From Heterobasidion occidentale (lineage: Eukaryota; Basidiomycota; Agaricomycetes; Russulales; Bondarzewiaceae), in the NCBI GenBank assembly GCA_039111635.1, contig JBCAQO010000002.1, positions 2,852,001 through 2,916,000 of the forward strand: a DNA stretch of 64,000 nt, given 5' to 3'. The notes beneath the pieces are model-generated. The model searched no databases. It was not told where the DNA came from and saw only the letters and a list, made by a program, of their open reading frames with translations. The position numbers and the translations under genes are program-made. This document shows, piece after piece, positions 10,199 to 21,707 of the stretch. Every line of letters starts with the position of its first letter. The stretch's first letter is position 1.

Positions 10199-12169
10199 AT
10201 GCGCTCCATCACTGCCCCCTCCCTCTACGCTCCCCACAACATCCCACAAAACACATTCGACTGGCGCTCCCTCCTCTCCGACCCCATCCACGACCACACA
10301 GCCGATCTCCAACCTCAGCCACATTCCTATCAGTCCCAACCACATATCCAACCTCAACATCTCCCCGCACCCCTTCAATTATCCTCGCCCCTCTCCGCAA
10401 CAGACCCATACTACACTTATGCCTCTGCTGCGCCCGCAAATCTTCACCTCGCCCCTTTGCCTTCCCTCTCCTCGCTGCCCAATTATCAATATGCCCCCCC
10501 AGACGACATACAACGGATTCTAGATATGCAGATGTCCGCATCCCTCCTCTCCCACCCGTCCGACAATGTACATCACCCACAAATGCACCCACAAGACCTC
10601 CACCATGAAGAATTGCGTTCCCCAGTTTCGATCTCAGGTAGTTTCGTCAGTAGTGGCCATTTCGATATGAGCCCCAGCCTGTCGCCCATAGACGCCCGTC
10701 TTCCCCACGAGTTTCCCGCTGCGGGATCTATGCACCTCAGCCCCGTTTCTCCCAAACATGAACCCCTCCAGACCGTCCTCCATCCTACCGCCCAGGAGGA
10801 CCACATGCTCAGCTTCGACTCCTCCGTACGTATCCATACCTACCATACCTTCCCTCCGCTCGCACCAACCCATCTTTCAGACACACACTTTCCCAAACGC
10901 CCCAAAGCATCCCAGCCAACCGAGACAGATCCCTTCGCTGCCGCTTTCCTGCAGGACCAGATCGGCGACGAAAAATGGAATATTTTCTCTGCCCGGCTCT
11001 ACGAGCGCCGCCTTGGCGGGTCCAAGGCGCGCACCCGGGGCAAGAAATCCCCAGCCGAGCACGAGCCCCGCAACAGCGGCGCTTCAGCCATCGAGTTCCT
11101 CGTCAAGGTCGAGGTTGTCAAGGAGGTCCTTAGGGTCTATGTCCCGTAGGCGCCCATGTCGCTCTCATCCCCCGATCGCACCTTCTGACTAACGCTTCGC
11201 CGCGACAGACATCCCTACAATCCGTTCAAGTCACTGACGCATGCATACGACCGCTCGCCTACAGGCTACGTTGTTCTCACCCGCGCGACCATTCTCTCCC
11301 TCTCTGGCTGGTCTAATACCCAGTTCTCCTACTGGGCTCGGCGTGCAGAGGCTGTCTCGGTCCTCGCGCAGCATGACACTCGCCTGCACGAGGTCGCTGT
11401 GGCTCTTGAACGCCGCCTGCACCCGTCCCCTGTCGCCCCGCAAGCGCAGTCGTGGCCACAACCCCTCACCTGCCCCTCTCCCTCCTCTCCGCTCTCTCCC
11501 CTCACGCCGCTCTCCTCCAGCAGTTCTGGCGCGAGCATCTCTCCCCCGACGACGCTTCACGACCTGCCTGAGCCTACCGTAACGGGCAAGGGCCTCGATC
11601 AGCTTATCGACGATGTCAAACGACGCACGGGCGCCTCGCCCTTCCTCCGCGGCAAACACGCGAGCCTTGACCCCTTTGGTGCACCCGGCGGCGACCGCGA
11701 GGCCCCGCCCGCCGCCGTCGCGGTCTACACGCCGACGTTCCAGACCCAGATGTACACCCACGAGGCTCCCCCGCCCACCTCTACCGTTGACTCAGCCACC
11801 GCGAGCCCGGTCAAGAAGAAGCGGAAGCGCAGGGAGAGTGACTGCATCTCCCCCAGCGAGGAGAGCGCCATACCGGCACTCTACGCGGCCAAGACCGAGC
11901 CCAACTTTGACGGTGGCGTCAGTTTGGGCGGCGCCGGCGCCGGCGGGCAGGACGCTGGCCCGAGCAGGGCCGACCAACGCCGCGTTCTGTTCTGCGTGTC
12001 TGCTTCGCGCGCGGTGACACCCCCGTGCGTGTCGCAGACCATGGTCCTCAAGCGGCGCCGGCTCTCTGAGGACGCAGGCGGCGCGCGCGTCGACTCCTTC
12101 CCCGTCTCCGACTCGCGCTCGGAGACGGACGGCCCACCCCGCAAGCGCTCCCGAACGGGCACGATGTGA
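10199..12169 (+). CDS. Unrecognised protein with nuclear-localisation-like tails
   Basis: I do not recognise this family. The N-terminal 220 residues are low complexity, rich in Pro, Ser, His and Gln. A short optional intron at about 10830-10880 keeps the frame. The central block looks folded and conserved: AAAFLQDQIGDEKWNIFSAR, LYERRLGG, then AIEFLVKVEVVKEVLRVYVP. An intron at 11146-11208 joins it to HPYNPFKSLTHAYDRSPTGY and to SLSGWSNTQFSYWARRAEAV with a following helix. The C-terminal 250 residues are again disordered and contain basic clusters KKKRKRRE, LKRRRLSE and PRKRSR, which suggest a nuclear protein, perhaps a transcription regulator. Total length is about 610 residues. The start could be further upstream if the ORF at 9913 is an exon. 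Confidence 0.7.
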
Positions 12170-13160
12170 TGCCCCGGATATGATTGTTGATGGACATGCG
12201 TCACGGTCCGCGGACAAGCCCTGCTTATATTCTTGATTTGTAACAACAGCTCTGTATATTGTGTACTCCTCCGCCCATTCTCTCTCGTCGTTCTCGTCTC
12301 TGTCTCCACTATGCGGTCATCTTTCTCGCTGTATCGGCCTGGGTATACATGAGCTATCGGACTCGTTGTTGTTGTTGTATGTACTGTATCACCAGGATTT
12401 ACCATGCCCTCTCATTCCCGACGCCCGCTGTTCTTGCTTAGCTCCCTCTCTTCCCCCTCTCTGTACCATGGGTTTCCATCCGCTTACGCTTGCCACGGCT
12501 CGCGGTCACTAGTGCTCGTTTTCGTTCTTCAGTGCTTGATTTTTCTTGTTCGTTGGTCACCGCTATATCTTGTGTTCGTACGGCCGAGTAGGGACACCTC
12601 TATCATCGGCCGGACGTTGCATGCCTACACTCGTCTGGTCATGACAGATTCCTGTTAATGTACGCTACATAGTGTCTGCAATGGCATTTATCTGATTCCG
12701 TGTTTCGTGGACCTGATGGCACAATGAGCAGCGTGGGCGTTAATGTATTCTATGCTTGCCTGGCTTCGCGGTCAAGGCGGCACATCGGGCAGTGCCCGAA
12801 TCCTCCATTGCGACGCGCCTGGGGTCGAGACACCGGTCACCACAATTTTTGAAAGACTTCGGAATGCCATAGGTGCTGCTTTCCGGCTGCTACACTAAGA
12901 CCCACGACATTGTGCTTTTTTCTGCTTTGCTTTCTGAGGCAGTCAAACACCGGATTGAATTGCATGCTCAGGTGAGGTGAACTCGTGACGCGGGGACCTG
13001 CGGGAACCCCGGAGCACGGCTTGAACGCGACTCGTCTCCTCACCACGTAGTAGAAGTGCAACGCTTTGACGTCGACGACGGCGTTCTTCACGGCTACCCC
13101 GGACTGCCCAGTAGTCCCAGGTTGCCTAGTCTGCAGACGCTCCCACCGCTACTAGCGCAC
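12170..13160. other. Intergenic stretch without a supported gene
   Basis: About 990 bp between the unknown gene and the PIG-Y-like gene. There are only short overlapping frames with no family resemblance. The first part is T-rich and is probably the 3' untranslated region of the upstream gene; the last 200 bp are probably the promoter of the downstream gene. Confidence 0.5.
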
Positions 13161-13509
13161 ATGGCTGGGACGCTGCCTTCCGCGCGTACAGGCCACCTCT
13201 TCATAGCGTCCGCGGTAGCGTTTCTCGCCATCGGCGCCTACGCCGTGCTCCTCAGCGCCCTGCTCCCGCAGCCCGGCATCTGGGTATGTCGATTCACTCA
13301 GACGCAGACTCCACTTCCACACACAGCCCTTCCCTTCCGGTCCACCGCGCACCCGTTTTACTGATCCCGACGCATCCTCGGACCGGCAGGTCCTGGACGT
13401 GCTGCGGCGGGACACGCATTACAAGTACTTCGCGCTGCTGATCATCCCCACGACGTCCTATTTCGCGATTGCGAACTGGGTGGGGTGGCAGTTCTTCATG
13501 AACTCGTGA
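13161..13509 (+). CDS. PIG-Y-like subunit of GPI-N-acetylglucosaminyltransferase
   Basis: This is a small two-helix membrane protein of about 80 residues. Exons 13161-13283 and 13390-13509 join at GIW|VLD. The first exon gives MAGTLPSARTGHLFIASAVA and a hydrophobic helix (LAIGAYAVLLSALLPQPGIW). The second gives VLDVLRRDTHYKYFALLIIP, then TTSYFAIANWVGWQFFMNS. The pattern of a helix, a P-x-GI-x-x-LD turn, a D-T/E-HYKY segment, and a second helix ending in ANWVGW is that of the PIG-Y family, which assists the first step of GPI-anchor synthesis in the ER membrane. The assignment is from motif memory and not proven. It is easily missed because neither exon reaches 60 codons. Confidence 0.68.
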
Positions 13510-13994
13510 AGCCTTGGTGGTGAGCGCTCTTGCTCGTCATACGTATCTATGCAACTGAGCTTTACTCGAATCGTCGAAAGCCGTAATATAGCTGGCCGCG
13601 ATTGGTGGTACGTCTTTCCTTGCGTCTTCTACAAGATCGTCGTCGAATTGAACTCAGTGACCTCGAGCATCATTCGTCCTTGTTTGGACGACGGGAAGGT
13701 ACTTATCGGTGTAAGCAGACAGACTTTTATGCCTTCGACTCAGGGCAGTCATTGAGATAGACTCTCCTGCTAGGTAGTAGTATATAACACCCCCGTTGGT
13801 ACACAGTAGCACGGTGGAGTGAAAGCCGTAGATGCCAGAGAGAAATATAACAATTGGGGGTAGTAGGACGTCTATGGAACAGACAGTAACCAAACTCAGT
13901 ACAATGGAACCAATAAGTTATTGGGAGATAAATAAGATCATGACTCTCGTATCCACTCTGCTAACAATCGAAGCACGCGCCACTATACATGAAT
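13510..13994. other. Intergenic stretch between convergent genes
   Basis: About 485 bp, AT-richer than the left flank, between the 3' ends of the PIG-Y-like gene and the Sfi1 gene. It holds no supported coding sequence and is where base composition falls from the GC-rich left part of the window to the more balanced centre. Confidence 0.5.
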
Positions 13995-16900
13995 TCATAG
14001 GCTCGGAGGACTCGGGGAACGACCCCTTACCGTAGGTGTCCGTGACCTCCTCCGGATCTCCTGGAGCTCCGTCCAAAGGCTTCCCCGCTCCCCCGACGCC
14101 GATGTCGGCGCTGTGCGCGTAGGGCTCGGATCCCTCGTTGCCCCTACTGACCGCCCGGGGCTACTGTCGCGAGCACCAGTGCTTCGGGCTGAAAATCGTG
14201 GACGCGTGGGGCTCCGCTCGGCATTGCGCCCGGTCCGCGCGCGTGAAGACAGAAGGCTGGCAATTCCAGCGCGTGCACCGACATGTTTCGGTCGTGGCTG
14301 TATGGGAGACGCGGGTCGCGGGACCTCGACTTCGGTGTCGGCGTCAGCATCAGTGTCGGTGGCTTCTGGGTCGGCGCCGGGCGCCGGCTTGCGTGGGAAT
14401 GAGGGGCGAGAGGAAGAGGGTGGTGCGAGGGAACGAGGTAAGGCTGGTTGCACGCTCTGTCGAGGTGCGGCGGTAGGGAGACGCATGTATCGTGCGCGGC
14501 TGCAATTCATGTTATATTCGAACACGGATATGAAGCAATAGGGGTTCACTCACGCGACAGCTCTGAGAGCGATCTTCGTCCGATGGGCTTGCACCCACTT
14601 CTCGAAGGCTTTCGCTGCATATGAATCGAGTCGCCGTTAGTGCTTACACATAATATGACAGTGTCCAAGACATACCAAGAACAGTCTTCTTATCTTTCTC
14701 TCGAGCTTCCTTGGCTTGTAGCGCGCGTGGCATAGCCGCACGCCACACCCTCCAAAACCTGGCCTTGGTGTATGTTGCGTGGAAGCGCACGGCCGGAAGC
14801 GACTGTGCGAAGTGAGGTGAGGGGATCTGAGGAGCAATATATCACAAATCTAAGTACCTTGGTCTTGGAATGCCATGTGATGAAAGTCCGATACAGAAGG
14901 GCATTCTGGTTCTGCAAGAGGAAGGTTCGTTCCTTGAAAGAAACGTATTAGCACGGGGATGACCTGAATTCAACGGTCCAGGTACGCACAATGGGTCGGA
15001 GCCGTTCACCCTGGAAGTGCCCTCTCCATTTATCCCAGGCAGCTGCCAGACGATAACGTTGCATCTCTTTTTCATTTTCTTGCAAGACTACACGTCTATT
15101 ACGAGCTGTCCGTGCGACCGCCAGCCATTTGTAGAACATGCGTCGCATGTTTTCTGTTATAAGCAGGAGAAAAATGATCAGATGATGATCAAGGCGCCAT
15201 ACGTCAACAGATTGAGAACTTGCCTTCACGTTTGACATCTTGGTAGCTTTCCATGAGACTAAGCTCTTCGACGTGTCGTATGCATACGCCCTTCCATTTC
15301 TTAAATGCGGTTCTGCAAGTGCTGTTAGACGAGAAGATAACCAGTGAGAAGATGGGAAGAACGGACGTGACTAATGCTCTATCATTGCTCTGCGCAACCT
15401 CTAGCTCGCGCAGCTTGATCTCAATGACACGATTAGTCCATCTGCTGAGGACTCCCCTCAAAGTGCGCTAAAGGCATATCAATGTCAGATGACAAGAGAG
15501 CCGCAGATGGCTCGTTGACATACAGTGGTAATGCGACTCCGAAGTTCTTCCTCCGCCAGTCTGTGGTGTCGTCTACGAAAAGCCAGTTGCGACCAGTCTG
15601 TACACGAGAATGAGCACACGCGACCAACACGACATCCATCCACATACCCTGGAACATCTTCTTCGCCTTCTGCCGCTCATATTCCTTGAGCATCTTATCT
15701 CGTCTCTGTTCATCCCGCTTCTGCACCCACGCCCTCCAAGCTTTTCGCATGACGAAAAACTTCTCAGCAAGTCTTGCCTGTCGCTGAAGTTTCAGCATGG
15801 CCCTGAGTTGCAGCCGCCAAGCAAACATTGTTCTGAACTGCAGCTGAGCGGTGTGATACTGGGCAGCAAACGCCGCGGAATTGTGATGGCTCGTCAATCG
15901 CTGCTTCCAGACAGCTAATGCTGAAACTGTAGTGGACGAGTTGGTGCGCATGGAAAACGCGATTGCTTGGTCTGCGAATAAATGTATATATAAGCTGCCC
16001 ATGGTTGGACGCAGACAGAGTTCACAAACCTTCTAGCTCCTTTTGCCGCTGCAGCCGTTTCGTCCAGACCGCCCAAGCTTGTTTCAGGGACCTGGTGATC
16101 TTGACTCGCTCCAGCAGCTGCCCACGTTCGCGAGCTTTCCAAACTCTTGCTACGGCACGCACCAGAACGTCCTCTTGACGGGCAACATGCTTGTCTGCAC
16201 GTCTTTCCAGAGCCTGTGGATATCATCAATGTATATCAAGGGAGTAATGCTCCATACATACTCGAATCCGGTTTTGTGAAGCTTTCCATCGTCGCATTGC
16301 ACTCTTCTGGACTAGGATGTCATAGAATGCGTCGGCAGTACGGAGCTTTTGCCTGAAAATTACTCGAGTTAGAGCTATGACCAACAGAATAAAAACCGAC
16401 TTGCATTCGCTGTTTCCATTTACCCAATGCGTCTCTCGCAATTTGTGTCGAGACGCGAGCGGCAAGGGCAGCCTCCAGGTGATTCAAATCAGCAGCCCTT
16501 CTCCACATATCCCAGCTCCTTGCAACAATGCTCTTCTCTCGTGTTTTCACATGAACGTCGATTTTTCCTTCCAGGCCATCAATCCGAGCCAATTTCTGCT
16601 TCCATAGGTTGAAGAGTCGAAGGACCAAACGCTCGGTGTAATGCTGCCTAGACAAGTGAGATTGGTACAACTGCCGCCATTTCGCCCATGCGTCCTTCTG
16701 TAACTTGCTCTCCCTCTTCTCTCGAATGAGCTTCATCTTGTTCCTCATCTCATCCCGCCACATGGCCTGCTTTTTGAGCATATGCTTGTTTTTCCAAACT
16801 GTGAGAGCGGCCTTGAGGCATTTTTTGTCAGAGAGAGTTTGCACGCGCTGGTCCAGATCTCGAAGAGCTAGCAAACGCATGTGCCATTTTTGCACCGTGA

Positions 16901-18114
16901 GTCTGAGGATGAGCGTATCGCGAGCTTGTGCAATTTGCTCGCTGGTAGTCTGGTGTAGGAAGTTCAGTGAGCAATCTATGACTCGACAAGCAAGGGCTAC
17001 GTACTATGATCCAGTCAAGCCCTTGTTTCCAAACCTCCCAACACCGTTCGACCAGCCTTTCTTCCCTGAAAATGTCTGCTTCCCTCTCGTCTTGGGCCAT
17101 CTTGATTTTGTTCCATGCATTATCTTCGTCGATGACGCTCGCACGTTTTGGCTGAGCTCGAAGGGGGTCGACGGGGACGATCCTTGAGGAAGGAGCGTAT
17201 GTTTCAATCTGAGCTTTTGCCCGAGCTGGGGCCACTTTAGGGACAGCGATGGAAGATTTGACATCACGGACAGTTGTCTTATAAGATGGTGGCGTTGTTG
17301 ATATTGACTCCGCAGTGTCAATGGTTTCTGAGTCCTTTGAAGGCCAACGCGAGACATGACGCATAGGCCGGATTGGCACCGGCTGAGGAGCAGGGTGACT
17401 CGGAAATTTGCCAATGTCCACAGAGTTAGAGGTAGTGGCGGTCATTTGGGAGGGGGATGGCTGCCTTCTGTGGTGCAGTTGAGAAGGAATATGGTGGTGA
17501 TGAACGTCCAGCTCCGTCTCGTCAGTGACTTCCGTAGGCGTCATCTCCATATCATCTGGAGGATATGTCTCCACGGCTTTGGAAATATTTCCATGCTGCA
17601 GCGTCCGTAATCGCATGAGCAATCGAGCGGCAGGGTCCATGGTTGTAATAGCTTCCTGCGCTGGACGACTCTGCCTCACAATGGGCCTGCTCGTTCTACC
17701 TGTGGCCCCTGCCCGTGAGGTCGCTGTGGAGTCCGCTACGTACCCATGCTGGAGTTTGACCGCATTCCATTTGTCCCCCCAGTTCTTACCCTTCAGAGTG
17801 CCCAACTTCAGTAGCTTCCCGTAATAGACAACCTCGTTTTGGGGATCTAGTCCCCTCTCGTGCAGCACGTCATTATATGCCTTGAAGATGGACAGAAAAG
17901 TGGTGGCCGATGGCGATGCGCGGCTGATAACAGCGTCAATGAACTCAATCTCGTTTGGGGCTAAGCTTGCGAGCTCAGAAGTAGAAACTGCAGACGAGCG
18001 GGAGATATCTGAGACGGCAGTAGAGTGTTGAGCGACAGTCGGTGCGCTGGCAAAGCTGGGTGGCCTCGGAGGGGTAGATGCGCGTGTGGGTGCAAAATAT
18101 GCCATAGATTTCAT
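13995..18114 (-). CDS. Sfi1-like centrin-binding spindle pole body protein
   Basis: Sfi1 is a long helical filament that binds one centrin per repeat and acts in duplication of the spindle pole body. The start MKSMAYFAPTRASTPPRP is at 18114. The N-terminal domain contains ELASLAPNEIEFIDAVISRA and LGTLKGKNWGDKWNAVKLQH, typical of fungal Sfi1 proteins. A disordered linker follows. From about 17000 down to 14550, across about ten introns, come many Sfi1 repeats with the expected Trp spacing: LTVWKNKHMLKKQAMWRDEM, AWAKWRQLYQSHL, LFNLWKQKL, SWDMWRRAADL, ALGKWKQRM, MRRWKASQNRI, MFYKWLAVARTARNRR and AWDKWRGHFQGERL. The C-terminal exon is rich in SP and TP sites (RSPTRPRF, RDPSPTRT), as expected for cell-cycle kinase control. 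Exon borders in the repeat region were not all fixed. Confidence 0.9.
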
Positions 18115-18407
18115 GGTGAGTAAGGCATAAGATATGTTGAGTGGACGAGACGGTGATGGAGGCAACTTGCCACAGCAAGCTGTTGTTGACGGACCGCGGC
18201 TCAGACCTGCTCAGACGCGTCGAGCCACGAGGCACGTGGACGCGTTTGTGGCAACAATTCAGAAAATCGTACAGTTGGACTACACAGTACAGAGAAAAGT
18301 AGGATACATATGATACAACAGACACATAGTTGTGCTCGATATTACACACTAAGAAACAAAGGTTCCAATGCTAGAGGGCTAGAGGGGACAAGAGTTTCCG
18401 GAAAGAC

Positions 18408-19855
18408 TCAGAAGATGACGCGCAATGCGCCAGTTGTCACAGATTCGACAGGGCAATATGGGCATTTGACCCGTCTATAGAGCAAGGATCAAAATGTCGC
18501 TCATCTAGTATAGACTGATGGATACTCACCCGTTTCCCTTACCCAACTTCTGCAGGCTGTCCTTTGATATAACATGTCCGCATGTCATCATCATCGGCGG
18601 GTTCTGCTCTGTCGCTTGGTCCTTGGACACGGGACACGCAAAGATAGAGTGATATCTATTTTCCGGTGGCAAAGGTATTTCGATCTATAGATCGCGACCA
18701 GCATCAACAGACAGCAAAGAGTCACCACCACTTTGTATGTACTCACGGGAAGTTCGTCAGCTTGACTCCATTCGCTCTTTCGTTCTCTCATAATCTTCCG
18801 CCCTTTCTCAATCTTAGCAAGCGCTCCACCGCCGCCAATATCCCCGACGACCTTCAAAGGCACTTGCTTACTCAATCCCAAACACGCACTAAATTCAGTG
18901 GCAAACATGGGCTCTAGATCGCAGTGGACAGTGGGTGAAGCCAAATCGGCGTAAGGCGACGTTTCAAGTTTTGGCAGGTACATTATGCAAGAAAGTAGGC
19001 GCTGGAACTCGCCGGGATGTGAGTCGTAGAACGGTCGGAGATACTTGTTGGCGTAGTCTATTGCATGGGTAGGGATCGGCGTGTGTGATGCGGAAAGGAG
19101 GCGAAGATATTTCGAACGATGGAGGTAGAATTCTAGGGACGACGCTCGTGATTGTAAAAACGGGCGATTATTCCTGACCCATCTGCAAACGTAGCAAGTT
19201 AATCGCAATCATCATAACAGCTAGCAATATGCGCACTCTAGGGCAGGATCGATATTCTGCTCTCGTAAAGCGACAAGGATTCGGTGCAGATCAATAAACT
19301 GGGCTTGCAGCTCGGTCGATATATCCACGTTGAACTCCTGAGTCCCGTCTATGAGGTATGTTGACAGTTACTTGGATCTAGTAGCTTCAAACTCACCTCG
19401 ATGAAGGTTTCGGCGGTCGAAAACCGCCCTATTCGTAAGAAATGCATAGCGATGACATGCTCAAGGGCGCTCTCTGCCTCTGGACTAGCAAACAACGGGT
19501 TGTATGTGGGCAGAGGGTTAGCGAAACGCTGACGAACCTTCCGTCATTAAAGTAATGTCTCAGATCTAGAGCCGTAACTGACCTTGTCCAAAGCCTTGCC
19601 ATATCGTGCGAGTGTGTTGTACACCTCCTTCTGTCGGTCGTCGATCTCTTTTTTTCTTGCATCCACTATCTTAGATAGATCCCGAATTTCCTCCTCTGAA
19701 GCTACGCCATCCATAAGATGCTGTCTGAGATCATGAAGTGTTTCGAGGAGGAAGTCCAGCGAGTTGTCTATGGATGGCGACTTCCCTTTGCTCGAAGAAG
19801 AGGATGTTGAAGTCAGTTTCTCGAGCTTGACGAGCTCCTTCACCGCCGCGTCCAT
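18408..19855 (-). CDS. RMD5: GID/CTLH-complex RING ubiquitin ligase subunit
   Basis: Rmd5/Gid2 is a catalytic RING subunit of the GID (CTLH) ubiquitin ligase, which in yeast degrades gluconeogenic enzymes. The start [16 protein letters not shown] is chosen as the first Met; the open frame upstream has none. Then come a coiled region ([20 protein letters not shown]), a LisH motif ([20 protein letters not shown]), a CTLH region ([20 protein letters not shown], then [12 protein letters not shown]) and the RING-Gid part: [36 protein letters not shown], and the end [20 protein letters not shown]. The RING has the reduced set of zinc ligands usual for this subfamily. Five exons. It is divergent from NSA1, with 177 bp between starts. 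Confidence 0.93.
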
Positions 19856-20032
19856 CGTTTCTTGGCTAGGTAATGTTGGGTGAGTGGAAGTGTTGTAAGA
19901 AGTAGGTAAACTGTTGCAAGACAAGCCTCGAAGCTCGTTGTCAATCGAAGGATCCGCACGTGATGTCAGGCTGTTAAATTGTGTTTTCTTTTAGAGTAAA
20001 TTGCAGTTAAATTGCCTTCTCAGACTTCCCCC

Positions 20033-21563
20033 ATGGCTCGTTTTCTGACTGGCGATGAGTTGGGCAACATAAAATCTCTCACATATACCTCCGTCGATGG
20101 ACACAAAACGGAAGTCCAGACTTTGTATGATGGGAGCGGGTCCGGTAAAAACAAGTCGATCCAGGCGCTCGCCGTCGCATCTTCGGTATCTGAACGAGGG
20201 AGAGTGGTATGCAATTCCCAGCTTTGCCGTTAATTGCACGTCATAATGTTTATGGTGAAGCAAAGGTAGCAGCAGCGCACGCTGATGGATCAGCGACCGT
20301 CTTCAACTTGAAAGACAGCAGTTTCGAATTACTGCATGAGTGGAAAGAAACCCGCTTACGGGCTGGTCAAAAATATGTTGGCTTCGACATCTTCCAACAG
20401 TACGTTATCATGTGCTCAAATTCCCGTGAAGTGCGCTCAGTTCTCGAATCAGAGGGATCTACTCTTGCACCTCGAACGGTGCCCTCCGACGGACAGTCAA
20501 TGTCGAAAAGGATGAGTCTTTGACGTCCCAAACCGCCGTACTTCCTATGCGATTGTCCGATTGGCGTTTATCTTCAAATGGAACTACATTCGCATACGGG
20601 GGGGACGAAGTTGAGCTGTCAGTTTGTGACGTCGAGCAGATATTCGCATCCAAATCTCCTCCAGGGGAGACAGCTAGTGCCAATGGGCAAAAACGAAAAC
20701 GGCGGAATGACCTCTTACCCGGCGAAATCTGGCGGGCAAGAAACGTATGTCTGAATGCATAATGGCAGCTCATTCTTGTGATGACCTCTCTTATTTTAGG
20801 TCGCCAACGACTCGCTCAGCCTGCGCCAACCCGTACACAATAATTGCTTGACGTACATAGCGCCATCGCCGTCCGCCTCTCAGCATCATCTACTTGTCGG
20901 CACGCAGTTTGGCAATGTTCGCCGGTATGATACGCGGAGCTCTCGACGCCCAGTTGCAGATTGGCAAAAAGTGGCGAAGACTGGAGGCATCAAGGCTGTA
21001 GAAAAGGGTTTTAATGAGCAGTATGTCATCTGCCAAAATGCTCAGCTCAGAATGGACCTGATCCTTCTGTGCAGCGAAGCACTCGTTACAGACCAAGGGT
21101 CCAGCATATTTTCGCTGGACTTACGGAACGGACGGGTTGCGTATGGCTATAAAGGTGATTGTGTCTATGTATCAAACCTCTGAGAGCACTGCTGACGATG
21201 TATTTAGGCTTATCTGGCGCAGCAACTTCCCTGGCTCCTTCGCCCACTGTGCTTGCATCGGTCGCCCTTGACCGGTATGCTCGTATACACAGCACATCCC
21301 CCCCCGCAGAACCCGGTCAACAGCAAGAGCACAAAGGTGGTGTTCTGGAGACAGTATTCATGAAGAGTACTCCGACAGTTGTAGTATGGGACCAAGACAG
21401 TAGCAATATGGAGACAAACACCTTGAACGAGTCGGACGACAACAGCGAGGCGGAAGACGATGTGTGGGATGATATGGAGAGCGTGCAAGACGAAGGCAGT
21501 GATGCTGAAGATGACCGGTCAAAACGGAGAGAACTGAAAAAGGCGCGGTCAAAGAAGCTCTGA
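20033..21563 (+). CDS. NSA1: Ribosome biogenesis WD-repeat protein Nsa1 (WDR74)
   Basis: Nsa1 is a WD40 factor of the pre-60S particle in the nucleolus. The start is MARFLTGDELGNIKSLTYTS at 20033; an upstream in-frame stretch has no Met. Blade-like segments include VAAAHADGSATVFNLKDSSF, LSVCDVEQIFASKSPP, HHLLVGTQFGNVRRYDTRSS, FSLDLRNGRVAYGYKG and SLAPSPTVLASVALDRYARI, the last being characteristic of the family. A basic patch KRKRRND lies in the middle. The tail is very acidic (DNSEAEDDVWDDMESVQD) and ends KKARSKKL, as in other Nsa1 proteins. About four introns. Length is about 430 residues, normal for the family. Confidence 0.9.
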
Positions 21564-21707
21564 ACTCAAAGCTCTCTGCATACGTCGGTCGACATGTAGT
21601 TAGTGACCTCCAACCACGATGACTATGTCAACTTGCTCATGCATCGCAGATGGAACTCGAAATTACAGACGAGTGACGGGGGATTACATCGGGTCTGGAA
21701 ACTGAAA

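Noticed and set aside
10820..10885. Intron with donor directly after DSS in the unknown gene
   Set aside because: The 55-bp version breaks the frame; either a 51-bp intron with donor four bases later or no intron keeps the conserved-looking downstream frame.
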